A DNA stretch of 64,000 nt from Arthrobacter crusticola. GTDB taxonomy: Bacteria > Actinomycetota > Actinomycetes > Actinomycetales > Micrococcaceae. The position numbers and the translations under genes are program-made. The stretch covers positions 434,001 to 498,000 of the forward strand of contig NZ_SMTK01000003.1 of the NCBI RefSeq assembly GCF_004357995.1, in the 5' to 3' direction. A model generated the notes under the pieces. That model ran no database searches and had not been told where the DNA came from. It saw only the letters and a list, made by a program, of their open reading frames with translations. This document shows, piece after piece, positions 26,258 to 35,204 of the stretch. Every line of letters begins with the position of its first letter. The first letter of the stretch is position 1.

Positions 26258-27688
26258 CTACCGCAGGGCCCGCACATTCAGGGCGAGGTAGAGGTGCACC
26301 CGATCGGCGGTGACCGCTGGATCGAAGCCGGTCAGGTCCGCGATCTGCTGAAGGCGGTAACGCACGGTATTGCGGTGCAGCTGAAGGGCGTCAGCCACGG
26401 CGGCCACCGACCCGTTGAGCGCCAGATACCTTTCGAGGGTGGTGATCAGCCCGCCGCCGTGCTTTGCGTCGAAGTCCGCCAGCGGGGACAGGGCCTCAGC
26501 GGCGAGATCGGCAAGGGGAACGTCCTCGCTGGAGAGCAGCAGCGAGGTGAGGCTGAGCCGGTTGGGTGGGTTGACCGGCCCGCCCCTCGTCAGGGATTCC
26601 CGGGCCTCGAAGTAGCTCCACCGCAACCCGTTGGGCTGTGCGTAGGCGCCGCCGATGCCCACCCGCGCCGTGAAACCCGCGGCGTGGAGGTAGGCGCCCA
26701 GCCGGGTTCCCAGCCCGGCGCCGTCCGGTTCGGGGGCGAGGACGAGCAGCCGGTCGTCGAGCAGGGCCGTGAGGACGCCGGCGCAGTCCTCGGGCAGCGG
26801 CAGGGTCCGCAGGGCCTTCCGCTGCCCCGACGCCACCTCCACGGCCACCACCACGTGCCGTCCGGTGCAGTCCAGGCCGGTGCTGCCCAGGCGGGCGACG
26901 GCGTCGGGCCCGGCGAGCGCGCCGCGCACGATGTCCTGCAGGAGCTGTCCGGCGGTGACCCGTTCGCCCGCCCGGCGGCGGGCCTGGTTGCTCAGTTCCA
27001 CGCTGATCAGGCTTTGGGCATAGTCGACGATCGCAGCCGGGGCGTACGGTTCGGCGATGACCAGGGTGCACCGGTCCTTCAGCCCGGTCGCCACCGGAAC
27101 CCGGTGCCAGCTCCGGTCTGTTCCGGCGGGCACCATGCCGGCTGGCGCCCGCCCGCCCGCGATGCGCGTGCCGTACTGGAAGAGGGCCACGTCCGTGCCG
27201 AGCATGCCCGCTAGTTCCTCGAGCAGCCGGGACATCCCGCCGCCCCCCAGCAGGGCCGCAGCGAGCACCTGGTGGCCCCGGAGGAGGTCCTCGAGCCGCG
27301 AGTAATGCTCCGCGGAGAGGGAGTCGGCAACGATCTTGCCGATGGCGATGAAGGGCGTCTCGTAGGGGACCTCGAAGACCGGCAGTTCCACCCGGCGCGC
27401 CTCCTCGAGTAGGGCCGGCGGGATGCGCTGATGGGACAGGCCCACCCCGAAGCCGACGGCGAGGCCGCCGGCCTCAGAGACCCGGCGCACGAAACGGCGC
27501 TGCGCGGCGGGAGTCGTCTGCCGCACCCCCGTCGTCAGGACCACTTCGCCGCCGCTGAGGAACGGCAGCGGATCCTCGAGTTCGGTCACCGCGACCCAGC
27601 CGATCGGCGTGTCCGACGCGGGGGCGCCGCCGGCGGGCTCAAGGCGGAGGCTGGAGACAGCCAGCAGATCTGCAAGGGAGATTGCCAT
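26258..27688 (-). CDS. PucR-family transcriptional regulator of the GABA/putrescine genes
   Basis: 476 residues. An N-terminal purine-catabolism-regulator-like domain (MAISLADLLAV to PVFEVPYETPF, about 1-125) is followed by a GGDEF-like middle domain and a C-terminal PucR helix-turn-helix: TLERYLALNGSVAAVADALQLHRNTVRYRLQQI. Regulators of this form control GABA and amine catabolism in actinobacteria. It is divergent from the aminobutyraldehyde dehydrogenase gene, its likely target. A perfect palindrome ATCCTAGGAT (27695-27704) sits seven bases from its start and overlaps a TAGGAT -10-like box, so autoregulation and a leaderless message are both possible. Confidence 0.88.
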   Translation of the reverse strand: MAISLADLLAVSSLRLEPAGGAPASDTPIGWVAVTELEDPLPFLSGGEVVLTTGVRQTTPAAQRRFVRRVSEAGGLAVGFGVGLSHQRIPPALLEEARRVELPVFEVPYETPFIAIGKIVADSLSAEHYSRLEDLLRGHQVLAAALLGGGGMSRLLEELAGMLGTDVALFQYGTRIAGGRAPAGMVPAGTDRSWHRVPVATGLKDRCTLVIAEPYAPAAIVDYAQSLISVELSNQARRRAGERVTAGQLLQDIVRGALAGPDAVARLGSTGLDCTGRHVVVAVEVASGQRKALRTLPLPEDCAGVLTALLDDRLLVLAPEPDGAGLGTRLGAYLHAAGFTARVGIGGAYAQPNGLRWSYFEARESLTRGGPVNPPNRLSLTSLLLSSEDVPLADLAAEALSPLADFDAKHGGGLITTLERYLALNGSVAAVADALQLHRNTVRYRLQQIADLTGFDPAVTADRVHLYLALNVRALR

Positions 27689-27874
27689 GAAACTATCCTA
27701 GGATTGAGTTGTGCGCCTGCATGAGAGAATCCTGAGGATCCTGTGCAAGAGTACCTAGTGAACCGTGAGCACCGCCGGATAGGGTCAGCATTAAATTGGC
27801 GCCCGATCCGCAACGCCGGCAATTTTCGGCCGCACCGGCGGCGGCCCAACCCCGCAATGAAAGGGATGAACGCT

Positions 27875-29305
27875 GTGGTCCAGACCCTGCAGAACTACAT
27901 CAACGGCGAATTCGTCGACGCCGCCGGCACCGAGCTGCTCGACATCGTCAACCCGACCAACGGTGAACTTGTGGCGAAGGCGCCGGTCTCCGTCGCCTCC
28001 GACATCGACGCCGCCATGGCTGCCGCCAAGCAGGCCTTCGCCTCGTGGAAGCACGTCCCGCCGAGCCAGCGGCAGCTGATGCTGCTGCGCCTTGCCGACG
28101 CTCTGGAGGCGAACAGCGACGAACTCGTCGAGGCCCAGCACCGCAACACCGGCCAGGTGCGCGAAATGATCGCCGCCGAGGAGGTCTCCGCCGGAGCAGA
28201 CCAGCTGCGCTTCTTCGCCGGAGCGGCCCGCCTGCTCGAAGGCAAGTCCGCCGGCGAATACCTGGAGGGCCACACCTCCTACGTCCGCCGCGAGCCCATC
28301 GGCGTCGTCGCCCAGGTCGCCCCCTGGAACTACCCCCTGCTCATGGCCGTCTGGAAGATCGGGCCGGCCCTGGCCGCAGGCAACACCGTCGTCCTCAAGC
28401 CCAGCGACACCACCCCCGAGTCCACCCTCGTCCTCGCCCGGCTGACCCAGGACATCCTGCCGGCCGGCGTGCTGAACGTCGTCCTCGGCAACGGGGAAAC
28501 CGGCGCCGCCATGGTCGAGCACAAGACCCCGGGCCTCGTTTCGATCACTGGTTCCGTCCGGGCAGGCATCGCAGTGGCCACCGGTGCGGCCAAGGGCCTC
28601 AAGCGGGCACACCTCGAGCTGGGCGGCAAGGCCCCGGCCATCGTCTTCGCCGACGCCGACCTGAAGAAGTCGGCCGCGGCCATCGCCGAATTCGCCTTCT
28701 TCAACGCCGGGCAGGACTGCACCGCGATCACGCGGGTCCTGGTCCAGGAAGCGGCCCACGACGAACTCGTCGCCGCCATGGTCGAGCACACCAAGACGCT
28801 CAAGACCGGCAGCCAGGACGACAGCGAGAACTACTTCGGACCGCTGAACAACATCAACCACTTCAACGCCGTCAACGCCGTCATGGACGCCCTGCCGGCG
28901 CACTGCTCCATCGCCACCGGTGGCAAGCGCGCCGGCGACAAGGGCTACTTCTTCGAGCCGACCATCATCACCGGCGCGAAGCAGGAGGACGACATCGTCC
29001 AGAAGGAAACCTTCGGCCCGATCATCACCGTGCAGAAGTTCCTCACCGAGGCCGAAGCCATCGAGATGGCCAACGACGTCGAGTACGCCCTGGCCTCGAG
29101 CGTGTGGACCACCGACCACGGAACCGCAATGCGTACTTCCCGCGACCTCGACTTTGGGGCCGTGTGGATCAACACCCACATCATGCTTACCGCGGAGATG
29201 CCCCACGGCGGCTTCAAGAGCTCCGGCTACGGCAAGGACCTTTCGATGTACGGCGTCGAAGACTACACCCGCATCAAGCACGTCATGACCGTGCTGGATG
29301 CCTAG
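27875..29305 (+). CDS. patD: Gamma-aminobutyraldehyde dehydrogenase (PatD-like)
   Basis: 476 residues of the NAD(P)-dependent aldehyde dehydrogenase family. Motifs include APWNYPLLMAVWKIGPALAAGNTVVLKPSD for cofactor, the catalytic Glu in HLELGGKAPAIV and the catalytic Cys in FFNAGQDCTAITR, the last being typical of aminoaldehyde enzymes. It oxidises 4-aminobutanal, the product of putrescine oxidase, to GABA. GTG 27875 is chosen because AAAGGG lies nine bases upstream; ATG 27866 and 27857 are alternatives. It is ten bases from gabT, in operon. The broader betaine or succinate-semialdehyde dehydrogenase assignment is less likely. Confidence 0.87.
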   Translation: MVQTLQNYINGEFVDAAGTELLDIVNPTNGELVAKAPVSVASDIDAAMAAAKQAFASWKHVPPSQRQLMLLRLADALEANSDELVEAQHRNTGQVREMIAAEEVSAGADQLRFFAGAARLLEGKSAGEYLEGHTSYVRREPIGVVAQVAPWNYPLLMAVWKIGPALAAGNTVVLKPSDTTPESTLVLARLTQDILPAGVLNVVLGNGETGAAMVEHKTPGLVSITGSVRAGIAVATGAAKGLKRAHLELGGKAPAIVFADADLKKSAAAIAEFAFFNAGQDCTAITRVLVQEAAHDELVAAMVEHTKTLKTGSQDDSENYFGPLNNINHFNAVNAVMDALPAHCSIATGGKRAGDKGYFFEPTIITGAKQEDDIVQKETFGPIITVQKFLTEAEAIEMANDVEYALASSVWTTDHGTAMRTSRDLDFGAVWINTHIMLTAEMPHGGFKSSGYGKDLSMYGVEDYTRIKHVMTVLDA

Positions 29306-29315
29306 GAGGGACACC

Positions 29316-30683
29316 ATGACAACACTTCCAGCAGTTCAGCCGACCTTCCGCCTGGAGCAGAAGCGGCACCTGACGGGCCCCTTTCCCGGCCCGCAGTCCG
29401 CGGCCCTCGACGCCCGCCGCGGCGCCGTCGTCGCCAAGGGGGTGGCCTCCGGTGTGCCGGTCTACGCCGCGGACGCCGACGGCGGAATCGTCCGCGACGT
29501 CGACGGCAACTCGTTCATCGACCTTGGTTCGGGCATCGCCGTCACCAGCGTCGGCGCCTCCGACCCGGCCGTCGTGCAGGCCGTCCAGGAGCAGGTGGGC
29601 CACTTTACCCACACCTGCTTCATGGTCACTCCGTACGAGGGGTACATCGCCGTCGCCGAGCAGCTCGCCGAGCTGACCCCCGGCGACTTCGAGAAGCGCA
29701 CCGTGCTTTTCAACTCCGGGGCCGAGGCCGTGGAAAACGCCGTTAAGGTGGCGCGCCTTGCCACCGGCCGCAACGCCGTCGTCGCGTTCGACCACGCCTA
29801 CCACGGGCGCACCAACCTCACGATGGCCCTCACCGCGAAGTCGATGCCGTACAAGACGAACTTCGGTCCGTTCGCTCCCGAGGTGTACCGGATGCCGATG
29901 AGCTACCCGTACCGCGAGGAAAACCCCTCGATTACCGGCGCGGAGGCGGCCCAGCGCGCCATCACCATGATCGAAAAGCAGATCGGCGGCGACTCGGTCG
30001 CGGCGATCATCATCGAACCGATCCAGGGCGAGGGCGGATTCATCGTTCCCGCCGAGGGGTTCCTGCCGGCACTCGCCGCCTGGGCCAAGGACAACGGCGT
30101 CGTCTTCATCGCCGACGAGGTCCAGTCCGGGTTCTGCCGCACCGGCGAGTGGTTCGCCGTGAACCACGAGGGCGTCGTGCCCGACATCATCACCATGGCC
30201 AAGGGCATCGCCGGCGGCATGCCGCTGTCGGCGATCACCGGCCGGGCCGACCTGCTCGATGCCGTCCACCCCGGCGGCCTCGGCGGCACCTACGGCGGTA
30301 ACCCCGTCGCCTGTGCCGCGGCCCTCGCCGCGATCGGCACCATGAAGGAACAGAACCTCGCCGGGCGCGCCCGCGCCATCGAGGGCATCGTCGTGCCCCG
30401 CTTCACAGCCCTCCAGGAGGAGCTCGGCGACGCCGGCATCATCGGCGAGGTCCGCGGCCGCGGTGCGATGCTCGCCATCGAGTTCGTGAAGCCGGGGACC
30501 ACCACGCCCAACCCGGAGGCCACCAAGGCCATTGCGGCGGCGTGCCTCAAGGAAGGCGTCATCATCCTGACCTGCGGCACCTACGGCAATGTGATCCGGC
30601 TGCTGCCTCCGCTGGTCATCGGCGATGAGCTGCTGCTCGACGGGCTGGACGTCCTTGAGGGGGCCATCCGCGCCGCCGCGTAG
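29316..30683 (+). CDS. gabT: 4-aminobutyrate transaminase GabT
   Basis: 455 residues of class-III PLP aminotransferase, starting after GGAGGGA. Visible are NSGAEAVENAVKVAR, the AYHGRTNLTMALT PLP-stacking region, EPIQGEGGFIVP, the ADEVQSGFCRTG Asp that pairs with the pyridine nitrogen, and the Schiff-base Lys in TMAKGIAGGMPLSA. It transfers the amino group of GABA to 2-oxoglutarate, giving succinate semialdehyde and glutamate. It follows patD. The last codons and stop run into a 16-bp tandem repeat. A succinate-semialdehyde dehydrogenase is not adjacent. Confidence 0.94.
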   Translation: MTTLPAVQPTFRLEQKRHLTGPFPGPQSAALDARRGAVVAKGVASGVPVYAADADGGIVRDVDGNSFIDLGSGIAVTSVGASDPAVVQAVQEQVGHFTHTCFMVTPYEGYIAVAEQLAELTPGDFEKRTVLFNSGAEAVENAVKVARLATGRNAVVAFDHAYHGRTNLTMALTAKSMPYKTNFGPFAPEVYRMPMSYPYREENPSITGAEAAQRAITMIEKQIGGDSVAAIIIEPIQGEGGFIVPAEGFLPALAAWAKDNGVVFIADEVQSGFCRTGEWFAVNHEGVVPDIITMAKGIAGGMPLSAITGRADLLDAVHPGGLGGTYGGNPVACAAALAAIGTMKEQNLAGRARAIEGIVVPRFTALQEELGDAGIIGEVRGRGAMLAIEFVKPGTTTPNPEATKAIAAACLKEGVIILTCGTYGNVIRLLPPLVIGDELLLDGLDVLEGAIRAAA

Positions 30684-30744
30684 AACCCATACCGGGTAGA
30701 ACCCATGCCGGGTAGAACCCATGCCGGGTAGAACCCATGCTGGG
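30681..30744. repeat. 16-bp tandem repeat, four units, starting at the gabT stop codon
   Basis: Four units of TAGAACCCATGCCGGG follow head to tail (30681, 30697, 30713, 30729) with two single-base differences. The first TAG is the gabT stop. Each unit contains the small inverted repeat ACCC...GGGT. Confidence 0.9.
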
Positions 30745-30772
30745 TAGCACCTTCGAGGCGCACCCCGCGCGG

Positions 30773-31025
30773 AACTGCAGATCACCACGTTCTTCCTTCG
30801 GGATGGCGTGGTGATCTGCGTTTTCGGCTCAATTGCCCCCCGCCGAAAGTGCACTTAACCACGCTTTGAGCCCGGGATAGCGTGGTGAGCTGCAGTTTCG
30901 GCGTCGGGCGGGTGCACTCCCGCCGAGTGTGCACGTCACCACACCATGGGCCGGGATAGCGTGGTGAGCTGCAGTTTCGGCGCGCCGACGGCGGGGGATC
31001 AGCTCGTGAGCTGCAGTTTCAGGCC
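30773..31025. repeat. REP-like palindromic repeats, three copies plus a partial one inside the TetR gene
   Basis: Three imperfect palindromes lie at 30773-30828, 30842-30902 and 30922-30981. Each ends in a version of CGTGGTGAGCTGCAGTTTCGGC, and the left arm is its near-complement; in the second copy 20 of 24 arm positions pair. A partial fourth right arm, sharing GTGAGCTGCAGTTTC, extends to 31025 and encodes the last residues of the TetR protein. No other gene is evident between gabT and tetR. Confidence 0.85.
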
Positions 31026-31775
31026 CGTGATGAGCGCCTCGAGGCCCGTGCTGAACGCAACATCGGCAGCATTGCCCCCGCCCTGCGCGGAATCCCCTGC
31101 GAACCCGCCCGCGACTCCGGGCTCCGCGGAGCCGTCCGTGCCACCGGCGGCATCGGAGGCGGCTGCGGCATCGGAACCGACTCGGCCTTCGTCTGCGGTG
31201 CGGGCTGCGCTGTGCACGGCCGAGGTGAACACCGGGAACTCCGGCCCCAGAGCGCCCGAGTCGAAGATGTTGCTGGGCGCCGAGACATCCAGTGCCGAGC
31301 CGTAGATGAAGGACTCGAGCGCCACGATGGCCGGAACCACGCGTTCCTCGGGCCAGCCGGCGGCAAGGAAGCCCCGGGTGACCTCCTCGTACATCCGCAG
31401 TGTCTCCGCGGCGTCGGTGACGGGCATGACGGCGATGACGGGCACCAGGGGTGCATGCCGGGCGAACACCTCCCGGTAGGACCAGGCCCAGCGGCGGACC
31501 GCCTCGTCCCACGGCTCGGTGGCAAAGGCGCTGAAATCCACCATGGTCATTACATGGTCCTGCACCCAGCGCAGCACTTCCTGCTTGGAACTCGCATGGT
31601 TGTACACGGCCGAGGGGGCGACCCGCAGGCGGCGCGCCAGGGCCGACATGGTCAGCCCCTCATAGCCCTCGGCGGCGATCTGGGCGACGGCGGCGGAGGT
31701 GATGCGTTCCCGGGAGAGCACCCCCCGCGGAGGCCGCCCGGCACGCCGCGGTGTTCCCTGCGCAGCTGCGGTCAT
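30999..31775 (-). CDS. TetR/AcrR-family repressor of the putrescine oxidase operon
   Basis: 258 residues. The DNA-binding helix-turn-helix is near 25-70 (ITSAAVAQIAAEGYEGLTMSALARRL, then VAPSAVYNHASSKQEVL). The ligand domain follows with a WAWSYREVFARHAPLVPVIAV helix. From about residue 195 it becomes a Gly/Ala/Asp-rich disordered stretch. The final residues GLKLQLTS are encoded by a REP-like repeat arm, so the original end may have been altered by insertion of that repeat. It is divergent from puo, with an AT-rich palindrome between them as probable operator. ATG 31775 is chosen; an ATG at 31790 is an alternative. Confidence 0.87.
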   Translation of the reverse strand: MTAAAQGTPRRAGRPPRGVLSRERITSAAVAQIAAEGYEGLTMSALARRLRVAPSAVYNHASSKQEVLRWVQDHVMTMVDFSAFATEPWDEAVRRWAWSYREVFARHAPLVPVIAVMPVTDAAETLRMYEEVTRGFLAAGWPEERVVPAIVALESFIYGSALDVSAPSNIFDSGALGPEFPVFTSAVHSAARTADEGRVGSDAAAASDAAGGTDGSAEPGVAGGFAGDSAQGGGNAADVAFSTGLEALITGLKLQLTS

Positions 31776-31855
31776 TCGAGCGGCTCCCATCCCTTGTTCG
31801 AATTTATCCTACGGCTCTTCCCAAAGGCGGGCCGGTTCGCTAAAGTCCTCACAGT

Positions 31856-31874
31856 AAATGAATACCATTCATTT
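31856..31874 (+). promoter_or_regulatory. Palindromic operator between tetR and puo
   Basis: A perfect 8-3-8 palindrome, AAATGAAT-acc-ATTCATTT, is conspicuously AT-rich for this genome. It lies 33 bases before the puo start and just downstream of a TAAAGT -10-like box, a classic position for TetR repression. Confidence 0.75.
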
Positions 31875-31907
31875 TGTGGCGGACGTCACCGCCGCCGTAA
31901 GGAGACC

Positions 31908-33335
31908 ATGAAAACGATTGAACGCGACGTCGTCGTGATCGGCGCAGGGCCATCGGGCCTGACCGCCGCGCGTGAACTGCGCAGGGCCGGCCACACGGTG
32001 GCGGTCCTCGAAGCGAGGGACCGGGTCGGAGGCCGCACCCACACCGACGTCATCGACGGCGCCGTCCTCGAGGTCGGCGGGCAGTGGGTCTCACCCGACC
32101 AGACCGCCCTGAAGGCCCTGCTCGAGGAGCTCGGCCTCGAGACCTACTCCCGCTACCGAGACGGGGAGTCGGTCTACATCGGCGCCGACGGCACCGCCCG
32201 GCGCTATACGGGGGAGTGGTTCCCGGTAGGGGAGCACACCCGGGCCGAAATGGAGCGCCTGACGGAACTGCTCGATCGGCTGGTGGAGGAGGCCGGGCCC
32301 GAGGCGCCCTGGGAGCACCCGCTCGCCCGCGAGCTCGACTCCGAGTCCTTCGCCTCCTGGCTGCGCCGGCATTCCAACGACGAGGAGGCCTGCAACAACA
32401 TCGGGCTCTTCATCGCCGGCGGAATGCTCACCAAGCCCGCCCACTCCTTCTCGGCGCTGCAGGCGGTGCTCATGGCCGCCACCGCCGGATCCTTCTCCAA
32501 CCTCGTTGACGAGAACTTCATCCTCGACAAGCGCGTGGTCGGCGGCATGCAGGAGGTCTCAAAGCGCATGGCGGCCGAACTCGGCGACGACGTGTTCCTC
32601 AATGCCCCGGTCCGCACCCTGCGCTGGAGCGGCGGGACGGACGACGACGGCGCCAGTGTCACCGCCGTCTCCGAGGCGCTCACCGTGCACGCCCGGCGCT
32701 GCATTGTGGCCGTGCCGCCGAACCTCTACTCCCGGATCTCCTACGACCCGCCGCTGCCCCGGCTGCAGCACCAGATGCACCAGCACCAGTCGCTGGGCCT
32801 GGTCATCAAGGTCCACGCCGTCTACGCCAGGCCGTTCTGGCGCGCCGCAGGGCTCTCCGGCACCGGGTTCGGCGCAGGCTCCATCGTGCAGGAGGTGTAC
32901 GACAACACCAACCACGGCGACGCCCGGGGAACCCTTGTCGGGTTCGTCTCCGACGAGAAGGCCGACGCGATGTTTGAACTGCCGCCGGAGCAGCGGCGGC
33001 AGCGGATCCTCGAATCCATCGCCGCTTTCCTCGGCCCCGAAGCCCTGACCCCCGAGGTCTACTACGAATCCGACTGGGCCTCCGAGGAATGGACGCGCGG
33101 CGCCTACGCCTCGAGCTACGACCTCGGCGGGCTGAGCCGGTACGGCCGCCACCAGCACACCCCCGTCGGGCCGATCCACTGGTCCTGCTCGGACATCGCC
33201 GCCGAGGGTTACCAGCACGTCGACGGAGCGGTCCGCATGGGCCGGCGCACCGCACAGACCATCAGCAGCATCCTTGCTCCACCACCCGGCACCGCTTCCG
33301 GTCCGGGTTCCCTCTTCACGAAGGTGACCCAATGA
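31908..33335 (+). CDS. puo: Putrescine oxidase / flavin monoamine oxidase
   Basis: 475 residues after a TAAGGAG site. The N-terminal FAD motif is VVVIGAGPSGLTAARELRRAG with VLEARDRVGGRTHT, and the C-terminal FAD loop is YQHVDGAVRMGRRTA. The substrate cavity segment LEVGGQWVSPDQTALK and overall length match Micrococcus/Rhodococcus/Arthrobacter putrescine oxidases, which produce 4-aminobutanal, ammonia and H2O2. Neighbouring patD and gabT supply the next two steps. It overlaps the permease gene by four bases. Other monoamines remain possible substrates. Confidence 0.85.
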   Translation: MKTIERDVVVIGAGPSGLTAARELRRAGHTVAVLEARDRVGGRTHTDVIDGAVLEVGGQWVSPDQTALKALLEELGLETYSRYRDGESVYIGADGTARRYTGEWFPVGEHTRAEMERLTELLDRLVEEAGPEAPWEHPLARELDSESFASWLRRHSNDEEACNNIGLFIAGGMLTKPAHSFSALQAVLMAATAGSFSNLVDENFILDKRVVGGMQEVSKRMAAELGDDVFLNAPVRTLRWSGGTDDDGASVTAVSEALTVHARRCIVAVPPNLYSRISYDPPLPRLQHQMHQHQSLGLVIKVHAVYARPFWRAAGLSGTGFGAGSIVQEVYDNTNHGDARGTLVGFVSDEKADAMFELPPEQRRQRILESIAAFLGPEALTPEVYYESDWASEEWTRGAYASSYDLGGLSRYGRHQHTPVGPIHWSCSDIAAEGYQHVDGAVRMGRRTAQTISSILAPPPGTASGPGSLFTKVTQ

Positions 33336-34876
33336 GCACAGAGGTACGCACGGCCGGCAAGGGGACAGGCCTCAGCAGGAAGGGCCTCAGCGCAGGCGCC
33401 GTCGGCCTGCTGGGCGCCGTCGTCATCGGCGTCTCAAGCATCGCCCCGGCCTACACCCTGACCGCGGCCCTAGGCCCCACCGTTGCCGAGGTGGGGGTGA
33501 ACCTTCCGGCCATCTTCCTCGTCGGCTTCGTCCCCATGCTCCTGGTGGCCCTCGGCTACCGCGAGCTGAACAAGGCAATGCCCGACTCGGGAACCTCCTT
33601 CACCTGGGCCACCCGGGCCTTCGGCCCGTGGATCGGCTGGATGGCAGGGTGGGGTGCGATCGCCGCGACGATCATCGTCCTGTCGAACCTGGCCGCCGTC
33701 GCCGTCGACTTCTTCTACCTGATGCTTGCCCAGCTCACCGGCAATGACGCGCTGGCCGACCTGACCCTGAACCTGCCGGTCAACATCCTCACCACCCTGA
33801 TCTTCATCGCGGCGGCCTGCTGGATCTCCTACCGGGGCATGGAAACGATCAAGACCGTCCAGTACGTGCTCGTCACCTTCCAGGTCATCGTCCTGGCCTG
33901 GTTCGCCATCGCCGCGTTCGCGCACGTGGCCAACGGCTCGGCCTTCGATGCCACCCCGATCAGCGCCGAATGGTTCAACCCCTTCGCCGTCGGATCCTTC
34001 TCCGCCTTCGCCGCCGGCGTCTCACTGTCGATCTTCATCTACTGGGGCTGGGACGTCTGCCTCACCATGAACGAGGAAGCGACCAACCCCAAGAAGACCC
34101 CGGGTCGCGCAGCAGGCGTCACCATCGTCGTCATCATGGCCATCTACCTGATCGTCGCGCTGGCCACGCTGTCCTTCGCCGGCGTCGGCGACGGCGAACT
34201 CGGCGCGGGCAACCCCGACAACCAGGGCAGCATCTTCGCCGCACTTGCCGGGCCGGTCATGGGTCCCTTCGCCATCCTGATGTCGATGGCCGTCCTGAGC
34301 AGCTCGGCGTCCTCGCTGCAGTCGACCTTCGTTTCGCCCGCCCGCACGCTGCTCGCCATGGGCCACTACGATGCCCTGCCGGCCAAGTACGGCACGGTCA
34401 GCCCCCGCTACAAGTCCCCGCGCTATGCGACGGTCGCCGCCGCCGTCGCCGCCGCCGGGTTCTACGTGGTGACCCGGGTGCTGTCCGAGAACGCCCTGTG
34501 GGATACCATCACGGCCCTTGGCATGATGATCTGCTTCTACTACGGCGTCACCGCCCTGGCCTGCGTCTGGTACTTCCGTGCCGAGGCCTTCCGCGGAGCG
34601 GGCAACTTCCTCAGCAAGTTCCTCGCACCGCTGCTGGGCGGGGTCATCCTCCTGGTGATGTTCGTCAAGACGGCAATGGACTCCATGGACCCGGCCTACG
34701 GTTCGGGCTCGGAGGTCGGCGGCATCGGCATGGTGTTCATCCTCGGGATCGGCGTGCTCCTGCTAGGCGCCGTGCTCATGGGTATCCAGTACCGGCGCAA
34801 CCCCGGCTTCTTCAAGGGCGCGGGCCTGCGCAAGGGCACCTCCCAGGACGCGTTCGACGACGTCCTGACCGACTGA
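33332..34876 (+). CDS. APC-superfamily amino acid/polyamine permease
   Basis: 514 residues with about 12 membrane helices. The first helix carries the APC signature VGLLGAVVIGVSSIAPAYTL and the loop after it TVAEVGVNLPAIFLVGF; the consensus MNEEATNPKKTPGRA follows the sixth or seventh helix. The ATG overlaps the puo stop (ATGA), so it is co-translated with the oxidase. Import of putrescine or GABA for this pathway is the natural inference; the specificity is not readable from sequence. Confidence 0.9.
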   Translation: MSTEVRTAGKGTGLSRKGLSAGAVGLLGAVVIGVSSIAPAYTLTAALGPTVAEVGVNLPAIFLVGFVPMLLVALGYRELNKAMPDSGTSFTWATRAFGPWIGWMAGWGAIAATIIVLSNLAAVAVDFFYLMLAQLTGNDALADLTLNLPVNILTTLIFIAAACWISYRGMETIKTVQYVLVTFQVIVLAWFAIAAFAHVANGSAFDATPISAEWFNPFAVGSFSAFAAGVSLSIFIYWGWDVCLTMNEEATNPKKTPGRAAGVTIVVIMAIYLIVALATLSFAGVGDGELGAGNPDNQGSIFAALAGPVMGPFAILMSMAVLSSSASSLQSTFVSPARTLLAMGHYDALPAKYGTVSPRYKSPRYATVAAAVAAAGFYVVTRVLSENALWDTITALGMMICFYYGVTALACVWYFRAEAFRGAGNFLSKFLAPLLGGVILLVMFVKTAMDSMDPAYGSGSEVGGIGMVFILGIGVLLLGAVLMGIQYRRNPGFFKGAGLRKGTSQDAFDDVLTD

Positions 34877-34897
34877 GCACCGACTGAGTACCGACCG

Positions 34898-34940
34898 GGC
34901 CGCCGGTGGATTCCTCTCCTGGAGGTTCCGCCGGCGGCCT
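34898..34940 (+). terminator. Terminator of the puo-permease operon
   Basis: A GC-rich stem (GGCCGCCGGTGGA against TCCGCCGGCGGCC, one G-T pair) lies 22 bases past the permease stop. Confidence 0.65.
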
Positions 34941-35204
34941 CCGTCGTTAAAGGCGCCGGTCTCCACCGTCACCGCCAAACCGGTACGCCTCCTGCCGGCT
35001 CGACGAAATCCGTCAGGAGGCTTACTATCGACGTACGGAACGCCCCGGACGGCTTGGACCTACGGCACGCCGCCACTGACCGGTCGACGGCGTGGCCGCC
35101 GATCCCGACCGGTGGGCCCCCGCCGCAGCGCCTCGATAAGGAGCCTCCCGCGGCCCGTGGGCCGTGAGCATCCATAGGGGCCGGCCAGTGCGAGGCGAGT
35201 CATC
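34941..35204. other. Intergenic region before the GT4 gene
   Basis: I see no supported gene. A short hairpin (GCCTCCTG at 34987-34994 with CAGGAGGC at 35014-35021) precedes a TACTAT -10-like box near 35024. The rest up to 35204 is GC-rich leader, about 170 bases, with open frames but no coding signature. Confidence 0.4.

Noticed and set aside
30681-30981. CRISPR-like repeat array
   Set aside because: The 16-bp units are directly adjacent without spacers, and the larger repeats are palindromic and irregularly placed. No cas genes are nearby.
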